A DNA stretch of 64,000 bases from NCBI GenBank assembly GCA_021785515.1, contig JAJYEX010000003.1, positions 186,001 through 250,000 of the forward strand, in the 5' to 3' direction. Of the stretch, positions 26,931 to 36,713 are shown piece by piece. Every line of letters begins with the position of its first letter. Within the stretch, counting starts at the first letter, position 1. The position numbers were made by a program, and so were the translations under genes. This stretch comes from Pseudomonadota bacterium. Lineage in GTDB: Bacteria; Pseudomonadota; Gammaproteobacteria; Acidiferrobacterales; UBA6901. The notes under the pieces were generated by a model. That model did no database searches. It saw only the letters and a program-made list of their open reading frames with translations, and was not told the origin of the DNA.

Positions 26931-28273
26931 GGGACATCAGTTCTTTTTTCCTGCTTTCTCAACCAAGCAGCAAGAGCCGTGTGGTCATTTCGTTCAGCCA
27001 AAGTTGCCGCGTCCAGTCCTTGCAGCGTAATCCGAATATTGGCCCCTTTTGCCAGCAACATCTTGGCGATTTCGGTGTTCCCGGCGTAGGCTGCAGCAAG
27101 CAGCGGTGTCCATCCGGTGTTCGAGATAATGTTTGGATTAGCATTTAAATCCAGCAAGAAACGAACTACCTGGATACGGTTTTCGTCGGCCGCATAAAAA
27201 AGGGCGGTTGCGCCATTTTCGGTTCGCGCATCGATCGAAACCCCTTTTTGGGAGATCAATGCCTTTACCAGATTTTCGCCCGTCGGTCTTGTCCCCCCGA
27301 TTGCCATGACGTTATTAAGCTCTGGGTAATTCTCCCAGGCTTCGTCGAAATACTTCGTTCCTGCGGCCACGTTTCCCTGTGCAACCATATCCGCCCATTT
27401 CCTGTAAAGGGCCATCGCGAGGATGCGATGACCCACACCGTAATCCATAATTTTCAGGGCCGCGCGAGCCTCCGCGATCCCCTCATCATTTTTGCCGAGT
27501 GTGTTGCTTAAGAAATTCGCCAGGTTCCCCCGTAACCAGGCATCGTTCGGATCGAGCCTGATCTCATCTTTATAGAGAGCCACGACTTTGTTGTCCTTGC
27601 CTGCCTGTTTGTAACCGATTATTAAGCAGTCGTACGCAACTGCCTTTGCGTGACGATTCGCGGTCTTGCTTTGCAGAACTTTTTTGCAACGCTTCTCGGC
27701 TGCCACGGGTTCGCCTAACGCCCAATCGAGTGTCGCCCAGTTTAATTGCAGCCATGGGTTATCGGTTCCAATGGCCTCGGCTTGCGCCAAATTCAGTGCT
27801 GCCTCATGCAAGTGGGTTTGATTCAGCTCAATGTTGGCAAGCAATACATAGCCGTCGGCAAACTGCGGATTAATCTGAATGGCTCTTTGGACTGTCGCTG
27901 TAGCTTCCTCCAGCGAGCCTGGAACAAAATTTCCGACCGAGTATACGTTTGTTATAACTCGCTCATCGATGTACCCGGACTTCACCTGGGACCGAGCTAA
28001 TTCCGCGAGCGCAAGATAATTCCTGGGATCTTTTCGGAGGACCCGCGCGAGTATTTTCTGGGCTTGCTCAAGAACCTCGGGCTGACCACTCCATGAGTCT
28101 ATTAAATGGCGGGCCGTTCGGACCTCGGTATTGATATTGGCATCAGTCGATTTCGAGACCGTTGGAGTTGACCTGCGCACAGATGGCAAAGGCTGACAAG
28201 AGGCAAGAAACAGAACCGCTAATGCTGTGACAACTGTTCCGGCTCGCTTTGTATATCCGCTATCCTTGCGCAT
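26891..28273 (-). CDS. TPR/ankyrin-repeat lipoprotein
   Basis: A 460-residue protein with a lipoprotein signal peptide (about residues 12-26, lipobox 'LASC'). A TPR-like solenoid (about 50-310) is followed by at least two ankyrin repeats ('NGATALFYAADENRIQVVRFLLDLNANPN', then 'TGWTPLLAAAYAGNTEIAKMLLAKGAN'), so it probably binds proteins at the outer membrane. Base composition is more AT-rich than its neighbours. Its last 12 codons and stop lie on sequence that, on the other strand, is IS3 OrfB. It therefore seems to have arrived by transfer and taken its C-terminus from the IS. The function is unknown. Confidence 0.82.
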   Translation of the reverse strand: MRKDSGYTKRAGTVVTALAVLFLASCQPLPSVRRSTPTVSKSTDANINTEVRTARHLIDSWSGQPEVLEQAQKILARVLRKDPRNYLALAELARSQVKSGYIDERVITNVYSVGNFVPGSLEEATATVQRAIQINPQFADGYVLLANIELNQTHLHEAALNLAQAEAIGTDNPWLQLNWATLDWALGEPVAAEKRCKKVLQSKTANRHAKAVAYDCLIIGYKQAGKDNKVVALYKDEIRLDPNDAWLRGNLANFLSNTLGKNDEGIAEARAALKIMDYGVGHRILAMALYRKWADMVAQGNVAAGTKYFDEAWENYPELNNVMAIGGTRPTGENLVKALISQKGVSIDARTENGATALFYAADENRIQVVRFLLDLNANPNIISNTGWTPLLAAAYAGNTEIAKMLLAKGANIRITLQGLDAATLAERNDHTALAAWLRKQEKRTDVPTGLVGKASGRSQ

Positions 28274-28748
28274 ACATCAAGACTCCGCTGCCATGGGTTG
28301 GTAAGTGGTAAATCTTGCCGCTCGGCATACCCAGGTCCGCCAATGAAGGGGCATTTCTTGTTTTTTCCACACTTCCTCTACAGCTTAGATCGAGTGCACG
28401 CAGTTTTCCAGCAAGTTAAGCGCGGTTCGTCGTGGCGAATGGGGAGGTTGGTTCTGGCGTTTTCTTCATCATCGACGAAAGCGGACGTTCCGGCTGGCCG
28501 ATATCGGTCAGCATCCAGCGCTGACTGCCCGCTCAATCGATCGAAGAGGAGGTTCAGTCCGTCGGCCAAAGCCAGCCACTTCACGTTCGATTTAGAGCCC
28601 AGTTCGCGCGAGTGCAGATCGTCGGTATGAGTGTGAACAGTTTTCGCTATCGGCCCGCCTTTAGTAATGCAATATCGGTTTACGTGAGCAGATCGCCATA
28701 CCTGCCAGGTGCCGCCGGCGCTATGGTTCCTGGGTGATCTATCTGATA
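28274..28748. other. AT-richer stretch between lipoprotein gene and IS remnant
   Basis: About 475 nt without a supported gene. A minus-strand frame (28378-28584 and upstream) reads 'VKWLALADGLNLLFDRLSGQSALDADRY', which might be a fragment of a larger protein, but I do not recognise it. It presumably carries the promoter of the lipoprotein gene. Confidence 0.4.
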
Positions 28749-29075
28749 GATGTGTCGGAGAGGACTTTTAGTCAACCCCAAGCGGATGGATCCGCTTTAC
28801 GCGCTGGAAAAGCTGCAATTGATGTGTCGCAAATGCAAGAAGGTGCCGATCGTTGATCGGCAACCCTGATAAGGCCGACGGCGGTGAATGAGTCCTGGTC
28901 CATGGACTCTGTCTCTGACTGCAGTGCCGATGGGCGGGTCATCAGGTTCCTCGCCATCGTCGATGACGCCACCGGTGAGCTCACGGGCCCGCGACCGGAA
29001 CGGGCGATCGGTGGACTGATGGTCACCCGCCTCTTGGATGAGCTGACTCTAACCCGCGGTTTGCCGAAGGTGCAC
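28749..29075 (+). mobile_element. Decayed IS3-family (IS407-like) transposase, right piece
   Basis: Two frames together encode the middle of an OrfB: 'VNPKRMDPLYALEKLQL', then after a stop and frameshift 'NESWSMDSVSDCSADGRVI', 'RFLAIVDDATGE' and 'VTRLLDELTLTRGLPKV'. This is the DDE integrase region with the first two catalytic aspartates in 'SMD' and 'VDD'. It ends abruptly just before the stop codon of virJ. It complements the left piece at 26727-26930, consistent with one element interrupted by the lipoprotein segment. Confidence 0.72.
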
Positions 29076-29077
29076 GC

Positions 29078-30496
29078 TCACGGCTGCAAATATCGAGTCT
29101 GGTTCTGTTTGTGCAGGACCTTGAGGATAAGGTCTGCGAGCCTGGCATAGGCGCCATCGAAGTGATGGCCACCCTTGAGCTCCAGGGTCTGTCCGAGCCG
29201 GGATGTGAACTTCCGGCACGTGGAGTGCGCTTCGTCCTTACCGTAGATGCACAGTATCTGCCGGCCCGCGTGGAGTGCCTCGATCTGTGGAAAGATCGGG
29301 AGCGCGGAGGATCGCCGGTGCGTGATGGGCAGCCAGTCTGACAGGTGGAATTCGAAATCCACGTGTCGGCCAAGTCCGAGCAGCGCAATCAGATTGATGC
29401 GCCTGCGCAGTGCAGGCGGTAACTGTCTTACCATGAATGGCAGGACATCGGCACCGCGGGAATATCCGATCAGCAGCACCCGCTGCTTGTTCCAGTGGGC
29501 GAGATAGTAATCGAGTATACGTTCTAGATCCTGACCGGCTCCCTTGGGTGTGCGCCGGGTCCAGAAGTAGCGCAGCGAGTTCAGGCCCACGACGGAATAG
29601 CCGCGTGCGGCCAGCGCTGTCGCGACCTCCCGGTCCAGGCCGGCCCAGCCCCCGTCGCCGGAGACCATTACGACCAGATAATTGTTAGCAGGAATGGTGG
29701 CGGGAACCTCGACCAGGGGCAGGTCTGTGACCGGTCCTGGCAGTCCCACCGTCGCTGGCCGTCCCGCGATCCGCAGAAGCGCCTGACGCACCAGCGCCAT
29801 CGCGGCATCGCTCTCGGCTGGCTCCCCCTGCGAAGCATGCAGCACCGTGAGCTGCGCGGACGGGACCTGTTTGACGAAGTGCGCAGCATCAGCCGGTGTA
29901 CAGGACGGGTTTGCTGTGCTGTTCAGCACCGCCCACGGTGCCGTAAGTCTGCCGGTCTGGGGGAGGTAACCGCCACCGGGACCGCGTTTCATGGGCCAGC
30001 CGTCGCCGCGACACAACGGGCGGGGCAGCGGGCGCTGCGGACAAAAGTCAAAACCCACCGCACCGCGGAAAGTGCCGATGGGTGCCTGGGCCAGCGTTCC
30101 GTAGGCGACCGTGGCTCCCAGGCCTCGGCCGGCCAGCACGGGCGGGATGTAGGTCGAAAAGCGCAGTCGCTTCTGCATGTACTGGCTCAAGGCCTCGAGA
30201 TCGCCGGCCGGGTAGGCACAATGCAGGCGTGCCACGCGTCCAAGGTAATGATTAAGGTTGACTCCGAGCACCAGGGTGTCGGTCGCGGCCAGGGTCCGGG
30301 CAAGCGCCGCATCGCGTGCGGTCCACCCCCGGCGGCCGGACAACTGCAGCACGACGTGCGCCGGCTCCGTTGCTGGCTGGTAGACTTCGATCGGACCAAG
30401 GCGACCGAAGCGCACCTGGGTTTGCGCCGCCGGCACCGCGGCGATCCGCAGCAGAATGGCCGGCAATGCCAGCACCCATGCCAACGTGTGTTTCAT
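29078..30496 (-). CDS. VirJ/AcvB-type periplasmic serine hydrolase
   Basis: A 472-residue exported protein (signal peptide about 1-23). The N-terminal half resembles the AcvB-type first domain and the C-terminal half is VirJ: 'MVSGDGGWAGLDREVATALAARGYSVVGLNSLRYFW' and the nucleophile elbow 'LIGYSRGADVLPF', with a C-terminal 'GGHHFDG' histidine. By family knowledge AcvB of Agrobacterium hydrolyses lysyl-phosphatidylglycerol and is encoded with the LpiA synthase. Its ATG overlaps the mprF stop by 4 nt (ATGA), giving the same pairing here. Its end abuts an IS remnant, so the last residues may be altered. Confidence 0.88.
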   Translation of the reverse strand: MKHTLAWVLALPAILLRIAAVPAAQTQVRFGRLGPIEVYQPATEPAHVVLQLSGRRGWTARDAALARTLAATDTLVLGVNLNHYLGRVARLHCAYPAGDLEALSQYMQKRLRFSTYIPPVLAGRGLGATVAYGTLAQAPIGTFRGAVGFDFCPQRPLPRPLCRGDGWPMKRGPGGGYLPQTGRLTAPWAVLNSTANPSCTPADAAHFVKQVPSAQLTVLHASQGEPAESDAAMALVRQALLRIAGRPATVGLPGPVTDLPLVEVPATIPANNYLVVMVSGDGGWAGLDREVATALAARGYSVVGLNSLRYFWTRRTPKGAGQDLERILDYYLAHWNKQRVLLIGYSRGADVLPFMVRQLPPALRRRINLIALLGLGRHVDFEFHLSDWLPITHRRSSALPIFPQIEALHAGRQILCIYGKDEAHSTCRKFTSRLGQTLELKGGHHFDGAYARLADLILKVLHKQNQTRYLQP

Positions 30497-33048
30497 CGGA
30501 CGATTACTCCTTTCAGGCCGCCGGAGATCAGGGTGGCGATACTGGTGAGGACACGCGGCAGTGCGATGCCTCCGGGACTTGCCAGGTAACGTGGAGTCCA
30601 GACCGGGTCGAACTTGGCCTTGTACTGACGCAGCCCCTGGAAGTTGTAGAAATGCTCTCCGTGCCGGAACACCATCGCGCCCAGACGGGTCCATAACGGC
30701 GCCAGCGTATGATCCTCAAGCCCCGCGAGCGGGGCCATGCCGAGGTTGAACCAATGGAAACCTTCAGCTTTCCCCCACAGCATCAGGCGGATGAACAGGT
30801 ATTCCATCACCCCCTCCGGCGCATCGGGAAGGTAACGCATGAGGTCGACCGAAATTTCCTCCTTTTCCGCCGCGGTCCAGACGTTGGCAAAGGCCACGAT
30901 GTTGCCGCCGCGGCGCACGACCGCCGCCGGAAAATTGCGCAGGTAGGCATCGTCGAAGAAGCCCAGGGAAAAGCGTTTCTCCCGCGTTGTTTTCAGGGCC
31001 AGCCAGGTGTCAGATATTTCGCGGAACCGGTCGAGCAGCACCGGCATCTCGTCGGCCGATACCACCTCGAATGTGCATCCTTCCTTTTCCAGCCGGTTTA
31101 CCAGATTGCGTTTGCCCTTGTTGCCCGCGCCGTCGAGCGAGAAAGCGCCGAGGTCGACCCGCGCTTCTTCCCCGAGCTTGAGCAGCGTCAGTCCCAGGTC
31201 CAGGTACAGGGGCAGGTTGTCGGCTTGAACCTGATAGAAAGCGGTCCAGCCATCATGACTGTCAACGATGCCGCGGAACTGCCAGACCAGTTCTTCCCAC
31301 TCCTCCTGCGGCCCGACGGGGTCGCCCATGGCCACCCAGGTACGCCCGAGCACACCGTACATGAGCAGCGCTTTGCCGCTGTCGCTGAACAGGAGATGCT
31401 TGTCGCCGAGCAGCGCGAGGTTGGCCGCGGCATGACGCGAGTGCTGCAGGATCTCCCGGGCGTTCGCAAGTTCCGTCGGGCCCGGCAGCTGCGGCTCGGC
31501 CGGTGCCGGGCGCATCAGCCGCATAATCCCGAATATCAGCGCCACGCCGAGGGCGCCAACCGATGCCCGCAGGAATCGCGGGGCGTTCCCCGAGAAGGCA
31601 AAGCGCCACCACAGCTGGTTGCTGTACTCGACGTGTTTGTACGAAAACATGCCAAGCCAGATCGATGCGGCCAGCACCAGAATGATCGCCGCCACCCAGC
31701 CGGAACTGAACCGCTCGCCGATCAGCGAGGCTCTGCGATGGAAGTGCCGTCGTGTCGGGAGCAGCACCGCCAGCATCAGCGCCAGCGTCGCCGCCTCGAC
31801 ATAGTCGAAACCCTTTAACAGGGATACGACGACGCCTATTCCCAGAAGCACCACGGTCAGGTGGTAGGCGGCATCCAGGCGGCGTTGCAGGCCGCGCGCC
31901 AGTATCAGCAGGCAGGCGCCGATCACGCTGCTGGTGAAATGCGAAATTTCCAGCAGCGGCAACGGCTCGAACCGGCGCAGCCACTGGATCTGCCAGTGGT
32001 CAGCGGGTGTGGCGCCGGACAGCAGCATGATCGCTCCGCCTACGAAGACCGTAAAGGAGATCACATGCGGGGTGAGCACCGGCAGCCATTGCCCCACGAG
32101 GCGCCCCACGCGCCGGATGCCCTCGCGTCGCTGCAGCAGTTCAAGGGCGCCCAGCAGTGCGGCGGCGATCACCAGCGGCAGCAGGTAGTACATGCCGCGG
32201 AACACAAGCAGCGAGCCGAGGACCGAGGCGGAAGGCAGCGCGGGGGACAGGAACAGCAGCATGATGGTCTCGAAAATCCCCAGCCCCCCGGGCACCTGGC
32301 TGACCAGGCCGATGACCTGGGCCAGCAGAAAGACGCCGAGGAAGTCCGGGTAGCTCCAGGCGCTTCCGGTGGGCAGGAGAGCGTACAGCACGCCCGCCGC
32401 CAGGGCCCAGTCCGTGGTGGCGACCCCGACCTGGGCGAGTGCCAGTCGGAAGCGCGGCAGCGAAAACTCCCATCCGAAGATGCGTAGCGGCCGCTTCTGC
32501 AGGAGGCACAGAATCAGGTAAGCCGCGGTGAGCGTCAGGAACAGCAGTCCGGCCACGCGAACCGAATTGAACGGAAGATGCAGACCTCCGGGGATGGTGG
32601 GTGGTTCCAGCAGGAACGCGCTTCCACCGAGGGCCAGGAAGCCGAGCCAGAACATGACGCCGCAGAACACCACCAGCTTGGTGATCTGGATCGCCGACAG
32701 CCCCCAGGAGGAGTACAGGCGGTAACGCACTGATCCGCCCGAGACCAGTGAAAAGCCGAGATTATGGCTGAAGGCGTATCCGATGAACGAAGCCAGCCGG
32801 ATCTTGCCGAGTTCCAGCGGTTGGCCGATGTAGCGGAATGCAAGAGTGTCGTAGCCGGTGAGCACCGCATAGTCGAGCACCGTCAGGACCAGGGCAAGCA
32901 GGATGTGCGTAGTCGGAATGGCGCCGATCTGGTTTACCACCTGCTGATACTGATGGTGTCTTAGCTCGTGATGCAGCGCCCACAGCGCGATGCCGAACAG
33001 CAGCAGGCCAAACAGGGAGCCAAGCGAGTTGAGTATCCGTTTCTTCAT
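30493..33048 (-). CDS. mprF: Bifunctional lysylphosphatidylglycerol flippase/synthetase, MprF/LpiA
   Basis: An 851-residue membrane enzyme that transfers lysine from Lys-tRNA to phosphatidylglycerol and flips the product. The first about 520 residues form many membrane helices, including the flippase region 'SFIGYAFSHNLGFSLVSGGSVRYR' and 'QVPGGLGIFE'. The C-terminal DUF2156 synthase domain shows 'LLGDKHLLFSDSGKALLMYGV', 'VAMGDPVGP', 'NLGMAPLAGL' and 'GLRQYKAKFDPVW'. It is full length for the family. The start at 33048 is chosen by homology, because the open frame upstream is Arg/Pro-rich noise. It is coupled to virJ. A likely role is acid and cationic peptide tolerance. Confidence 0.93.
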   Translation of the reverse strand: MKKRILNSLGSLFGLLLFGIALWALHHELRHHQYQQVVNQIGAIPTTHILLALVLTVLDYAVLTGYDTLAFRYIGQPLELGKIRLASFIGYAFSHNLGFSLVSGGSVRYRLYSSWGLSAIQITKLVVFCGVMFWLGFLALGGSAFLLEPPTIPGGLHLPFNSVRVAGLLFLTLTAAYLILCLLQKRPLRIFGWEFSLPRFRLALAQVGVATTDWALAAGVLYALLPTGSAWSYPDFLGVFLLAQVIGLVSQVPGGLGIFETIMLLFLSPALPSASVLGSLLVFRGMYYLLPLVIAAALLGALELLQRREGIRRVGRLVGQWLPVLTPHVISFTVFVGGAIMLLSGATPADHWQIQWLRRFEPLPLLEISHFTSSVIGACLLILARGLQRRLDAAYHLTVVLLGIGVVVSLLKGFDYVEAATLALMLAVLLPTRRHFHRRASLIGERFSSGWVAAIILVLAASIWLGMFSYKHVEYSNQLWWRFAFSGNAPRFLRASVGALGVALIFGIMRLMRPAPAEPQLPGPTELANAREILQHSRHAAANLALLGDKHLLFSDSGKALLMYGVLGRTWVAMGDPVGPQEEWEELVWQFRGIVDSHDGWTAFYQVQADNLPLYLDLGLTLLKLGEEARVDLGAFSLDGAGNKGKRNLVNRLEKEGCTFEVVSADEMPVLLDRFREISDTWLALKTTREKRFSLGFFDDAYLRNFPAAVVRRGGNIVAFANVWTAAEKEEISVDLMRYLPDAPEGVMEYLFIRLMLWGKAEGFHWFNLGMAPLAGLEDHTLAPLWTRLGAMVFRHGEHFYNFQGLRQYKAKFDPVWTPRYLASPGGIALPRVLTSIATLISGGLKGVIVR

Positions 33049-33100
33049 GATTCGTGCCGCCGCTGTCGATCGCGGCAATTCCTGCGGTGTGGCCCGTAAG

Positions 33101-33775
33101 TCAGCCGCCAGGCTGCCGGTCGGACCGCAAGACCCCCTGTTTTCTGCGGCGTACGCGTTCGAGTGCTGCCCTGATTTCGGCCCGGCGCAGCGCACGCTCC
33201 TGTTCTCCGGCTCGAACCCGCGCTGGTACTGCCGGGAGAAGGCGCCGTGCGATGAGCGCTTCGTTGCGTCGCCGCCAGTTGTCTGCCTCCTGACTGTCGT
33301 AGAAACGCCAGGGTCCGGTCCGGGTGCCGGTGGCCTGTGCTGCCGTGAGATTGATGCAGTCGACGGGACAGGCCGGCAGGCACAGTTCGCATCCGCTGCA
33401 GGCCTGGGCGAGGACGGTGTGCATGTGTCGTCGTGCACCTATTATTGCGTCCACCGGGCAGGCGTCGATACATTTGCGGCATCCGATGCAGCGCTCCTCG
33501 TCGATGACGGCCCACTGGCGCTCGGTTTCGCGCCCGCATCGGGGGTCAAGCGGCTTCGGCTGGCGGTCGAGCAGGGCGGCCAGTGCGCCTATGGTTTTAT
33601 CCCCGCCCGGCGGACAGCGGTTGAGGTCGGCTTCTGCGCGAGCGACGGCCTCGGCGTAGGCGCGGCAGCGCGGGTATCCGCAGCGTGTACACTGGGTCTG
33701 GGGCAGGCAGGCGTCGATCCGGGCGGTCAGCGTCGCAGCGGTGGCCAATTGATCGTGCGGATCCGGGTTTAACAT
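33101..33775 (-). CDS. RnfB/RsxB-like iron-sulfur protein without membrane anchor
   Basis: A 224-residue protein with three Fe-S cluster motifs: 'CTRCGYPRCRAYAEA...CPPGG' (Fes-type), 'CIGCRKCIDACPVDAI' and 'CSGCELCLPACPVDCI' (two [4Fe-4S] ferredoxin clusters). It resembles the cytosolic part of RnfB but lacks the N-terminal membrane helix, and no other rnf genes are nearby. Such stand-alone RnfB-like proteins are common near nth and metG in proteobacteria. The last 45 residues are basic and helical. It probably passes electrons to an unknown partner. The start at 33775 is chosen by homology. Confidence 0.87.
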   Translation of the reverse strand: MLNPDPHDQLATAATLTARIDACLPQTQCTRCGYPRCRAYAEAVARAEADLNRCPPGGDKTIGALAALLDRQPKPLDPRCGRETERQWAVIDEERCIGCRKCIDACPVDAIIGARRHMHTVLAQACSGCELCLPACPVDCINLTAAQATGTRTGPWRFYDSQEADNWRRRNEALIARRLLPAVPARVRAGEQERALRRAEIRAALERVRRRKQGVLRSDRQPGG

Positions 33776-33902
33776 GGTTGCGGAGTATGGCCTTGGGCCG
33801 GATTTGAAGCAATAATCCCGGTCATGCGGCGGGTCCATGGGTCATCTGCGTCGGGGGCCATCTGCGTCGGGGCGATCGGTATCGCGGGAGGCGGTTGGGG
33901 TT

Positions 33903-34388
33903 ATGGATGAGAGCAGACGGGAGCCTGAAAAAGCGTCCGACCGCTGGTGGGTGGTGGCGCAAGTCCCGCTGCTCGCACTCGCTGTGTTCTTGCCGCTGTG
34001 GTTCCGGATTCCGGCCCGTAACCGGGCAGAACGTCTGGTGCATGGCGGCGGTGCGGCGCTGCTGCTGTTCGGAGCCGGCATGGTGCTTGCGGCTTCCATC
34101 AGTCTCGGGCGTCAATTGACGCCCTTTCCCCGTCCGCGCGATCATGCGCACCTGCGCGAACATGGCATCTACGGTCTGGCGCGCCACCCGCTCTACGGGG
34201 GTCTTATCCTCGCCACCACCGGCTGGTCGATGTGGACCCTGAGCTGGCCGGGGGCGGTGTCTGTCTTGCTCCTGGGACTGTTCCTCGACCGCAAGGCGTC
34301 GTATGAGGAAGGCTGGCTGACGCGAAGGTTCGATACGTACGCCGGGTACCGCGAGCGCGTGCGCAAGCTCATCCCCTGGATCTACTGA
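33903..34388 (+). CDS. Membrane methyltransferase, isoprenylcysteine carboxyl methyltransferase (ICMT/PEMT-like) family
   Basis: A 161-residue protein with about four membrane helices. The SAM-binding C-terminal signature is visible as 'HGIYGLARHPLYGGLILATTGW' and 'DRKASYEEGWLTRRFDTYAGYRERVRKLIPW'. Family members methylate small or lipid substrates; bacterial ones are mostly uncharacterised. It is divergent from the rnfB-like gene and convergent with metG. Confidence 0.85.
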   Translation: MDESRREPEKASDRWWVVAQVPLLALAVFLPLWFRIPARNRAERLVHGGGAALLLFGAGMVLAASISLGRQLTPFPRPRDHAHLREHGIYGLARHPLYGGLILATTGWSMWTLSWPGAVSVLLLGLFLDRKASYEEGWLTRRFDTYAGYRERVRKLIPWIY

Positions 34389-34428
34389 GCCGGGTGGGGC
34401 GCGGTGCTGTCCGGATGGAACGCGATTC

Positions 34429-36531
34429 CTATTTGATGCGCATTCCCGGCTGGGCACCGGAATCCGGGGACAGGATCCACAGATCCTTGTTCCCGGGGCC
34501 GGCCGCGAGAACCATGCCTTCGGAGACCCCGAATTTCATCTTGCGTGCTGCGAGGTTGGCGACCACTACGGTCAACCGGCCCTCGAGGTCGGCCGGCGCA
34601 TAGGCGGAGCGGATGCCGGCAAATATGTTGCGGTGACGCCCTTCGCCCAGGTCGACGGTCAGTTGCAGCAGCTTGTCGGCCCCGTCGACGTAGCCGGCCT
34701 TGACGATGCGTGCAACGCGCAGGTCCACCCGGGCGAAATCATCGATGGTGATCTCGGGTTTGATCGCCTCGGTCTGCGTTGCAGCCGCTGGAATTGTCGG
34801 TGTGGTCATCGTCAGGCTCTCTTTGGAGTGGTCCAGCATGGCCTGCACCTGTTTCGGATCCACGCGCGTGGCCAGGTGCTGGTAAGCATGGATACGGTGG
34901 CCCGCGCGCAGCGCCGTGGCGAGGTCCGCCCAGTTCTGCGGCGGGAGGTTCAGGAAGCGCTCCGCATTGGCCGCAAGTTCCGGCAGCACCGGCTTGAGGT
35001 AGAGCGTCAGGATCCGGAACCCCTCGAGCGCTGTTGAGCAGATCGCGTGGAGGTCGGCATTGTCCCCGGGTGCGGCCGGCGCCTCGAAGCGCTTTGACAG
35101 TTCCCAGGGCCGCCGCTGGTCCCACCACTGGTTGAAGGCATCGGCGAGGGTCATGATTTCGCGAACGGCCGCCCCGAAGCGGCGCTCGTCGTAGGCGTCC
35201 GAAATGCGTTCCGATGCGGCCAGGGCGCTGCCGGTGATGCCATCGAGGACCGAAGCCGTGCCCGCACGGTCCGGTTCCGGGCCCGATATCACTCCCGAAA
35301 AATGGCGGTGCAGCAGTCCCGCGGCACGGCTGGCGATATTCACGTACTTTCCGACCAGATCGCTGTTGACGCGGGCGATGAAGTCGTCAAGATTCAGGTC
35401 GATGTCTTCGACGTGGGGCCCTAGCTTGTTGGCGAAGTAGTAGCGCAGGTATTCCGGGTTGAGGTGGTCGAGATAGGTGCGTGCATTGATGAACGTCCCG
35501 CGCGACTTCGACATCTTCTGGCCGTTCACCGTCAGGAAGCCATGGGCAAAGATGGCGGTCGGCTTGCGGAAACCTGCGCCCTCGAGCATCGCCGGCCAGA
35601 ACAGCGCGTGGAAATAGAGGATGTCCTTGCCGATGAAGTGGTAGAGCTCGGTACCGGCGTCGGCCGCCCAGAACCGGTCGAAATCGAGCCCGACGCGCTG
35701 GCATAGCTGGCGGAAACTTGCCATGTAGCCGACCGGCGCATCCACCCATACGTAGAAGTATTTTCCGGGTGCATCCGGTATCTCGAACCCGAAATACGGG
35801 ATATCGCGCGAGATATCCCAGTCCTGGAGCCCGGATGCGAACCATTCGTCCAGCTTGTTGGCGACTTCCGCCTGAACATGCCGCGGCTGGGTGATGTCGG
35901 GAAAGAGCCAGATCCGCAAGGCATCCGCGAAGTTGCCGAGCTGGAAAAAGTAGTGCTCCGACTCCTTCTGCACCGGTGTGGCGCCTGATATCGCCGATAC
36001 CGGGTTGCGCAGCTCCGTGGGTGAATAGGTTGCGCCGCACACTTCGCAGGAATCGCCGTACTGGTCGGGCGCGCCGCAGCGCGGGCAGGTTCCCCGGATG
36101 AACCGGTCCGGCAGAAACATGTTCTTCACCGGATCGTAGGCTTGCTGGATCCTGCGCGTACTGATGTGCCCCCCCTGTTGCAGCCGGCGGTATATCTGCG
36201 TGACCAGTTCGCGGTTTTCCTGCGAGTCGGTTGACCCGTAGTTGTCGAAGGCTACCCCGAAATCCGTGAAATCACGCAGATGCTCCTTCCCCATGCGCGC
36301 GATCAGCTCTGCGGCTTCAATCCCCTCTTTCTGCGCGCGCAGCATGATGGGTGTGCCGTGAGCGTCGTCGGCGCAGACGTAGTAGCAGTCATGCCCGCGG
36401 AGTTTCTGAAACCGGACCCAGATGTCGGTCTGGATGTACTCGACGAGATGCCCGATATGGATCGGGCCGTTGGCATAGGGCAGGGCGCTGGTGACGAGAA
36501 TCTGGCGTTTCGGGTAGACCATGGACGGCAT
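34429..36531 (-). CDS. metG: Methionyl-tRNA synthetase
   Basis: About 700 residues. The HIGH motif is 'PIHIGHL', KMSKS is '[10 protein letters not shown]', and the zinc knuckle is '[18 protein letters not shown]'. The anticodon domain follows ('[11 protein letters not shown]'). After a Thr/Ala linker, a C-terminal EMAP-like tRNA-binding domain ('[15 protein letters not shown]....LLQLTVDLG') mediates dimerisation, as in E. coli MetG. Two starts are possible, ATG 36531 or 36522; neither has a clear ribosome site. It is divergent from mrp, a common arrangement. Confidence 0.96.
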   Translation of the reverse strand: MPSMVYPKRQILVTSALPYANGPIHIGHLVEYIQTDIWVRFQKLRGHDCYYVCADDAHGTPIMLRAQKEGIEAAELIARMGKEHLRDFTDFGVAFDNYGSTDSQENRELVTQIYRRLQQGGHISTRRIQQAYDPVKNMFLPDRFIRGTCPRCGAPDQYGDSCEVCGATYSPTELRNPVSAISGATPVQKESEHYFFQLGNFADALRIWLFPDITQPRHVQAEVANKLDEWFASGLQDWDISRDIPYFGFEIPDAPGKYFYVWVDAPVGYMASFRQLCQRVGLDFDRFWAADAGTELYHFIGKDILYFHALFWPAMLEGAGFRKPTAIFAHGFLTVNGQKMSKSRGTFINARTYLDHLNPEYLRYYFANKLGPHVEDIDLNLDDFIARVNSDLVGKYVNIASRAAGLLHRHFSGVISGPEPDRAGTASVLDGITGSALAASERISDAYDERRFGAAVREIMTLADAFNQWWDQRRPWELSKRFEAPAAPGDNADLHAICSTALEGFRILTLYLKPVLPELAANAERFLNLPPQNWADLATALRAGHRIHAYQHLATRVDPKQVQAMLDHSKESLTMTTPTIPAAATQTEAIKPEITIDDFARVDLRVARIVKAGYVDGADKLLQLTVDLGEGRHRNIFAGIRSAYAPADLEGRLTVVVANLAARKMKFGVSEGMVLAAGPGNKDLWILSPDSGAQPGMRIK

Positions 36532-36713
36532 TGTAAACCAAAATGCCGGGGCTCTGGGCGCCGCGGCGGCCGGCCGCCGCGGCAGGTGCCGGCGATGAAC
36601 ATCCATAGGTCATGCATGGGTAAGCCTCTGATAATCCGCGCCTACCATGACATTTCGGCCTGCCCGGTGTAGCATGGCGGGTCCAAAAAAGCGATCGTCG
36701 TGTGGAGAGGCCT

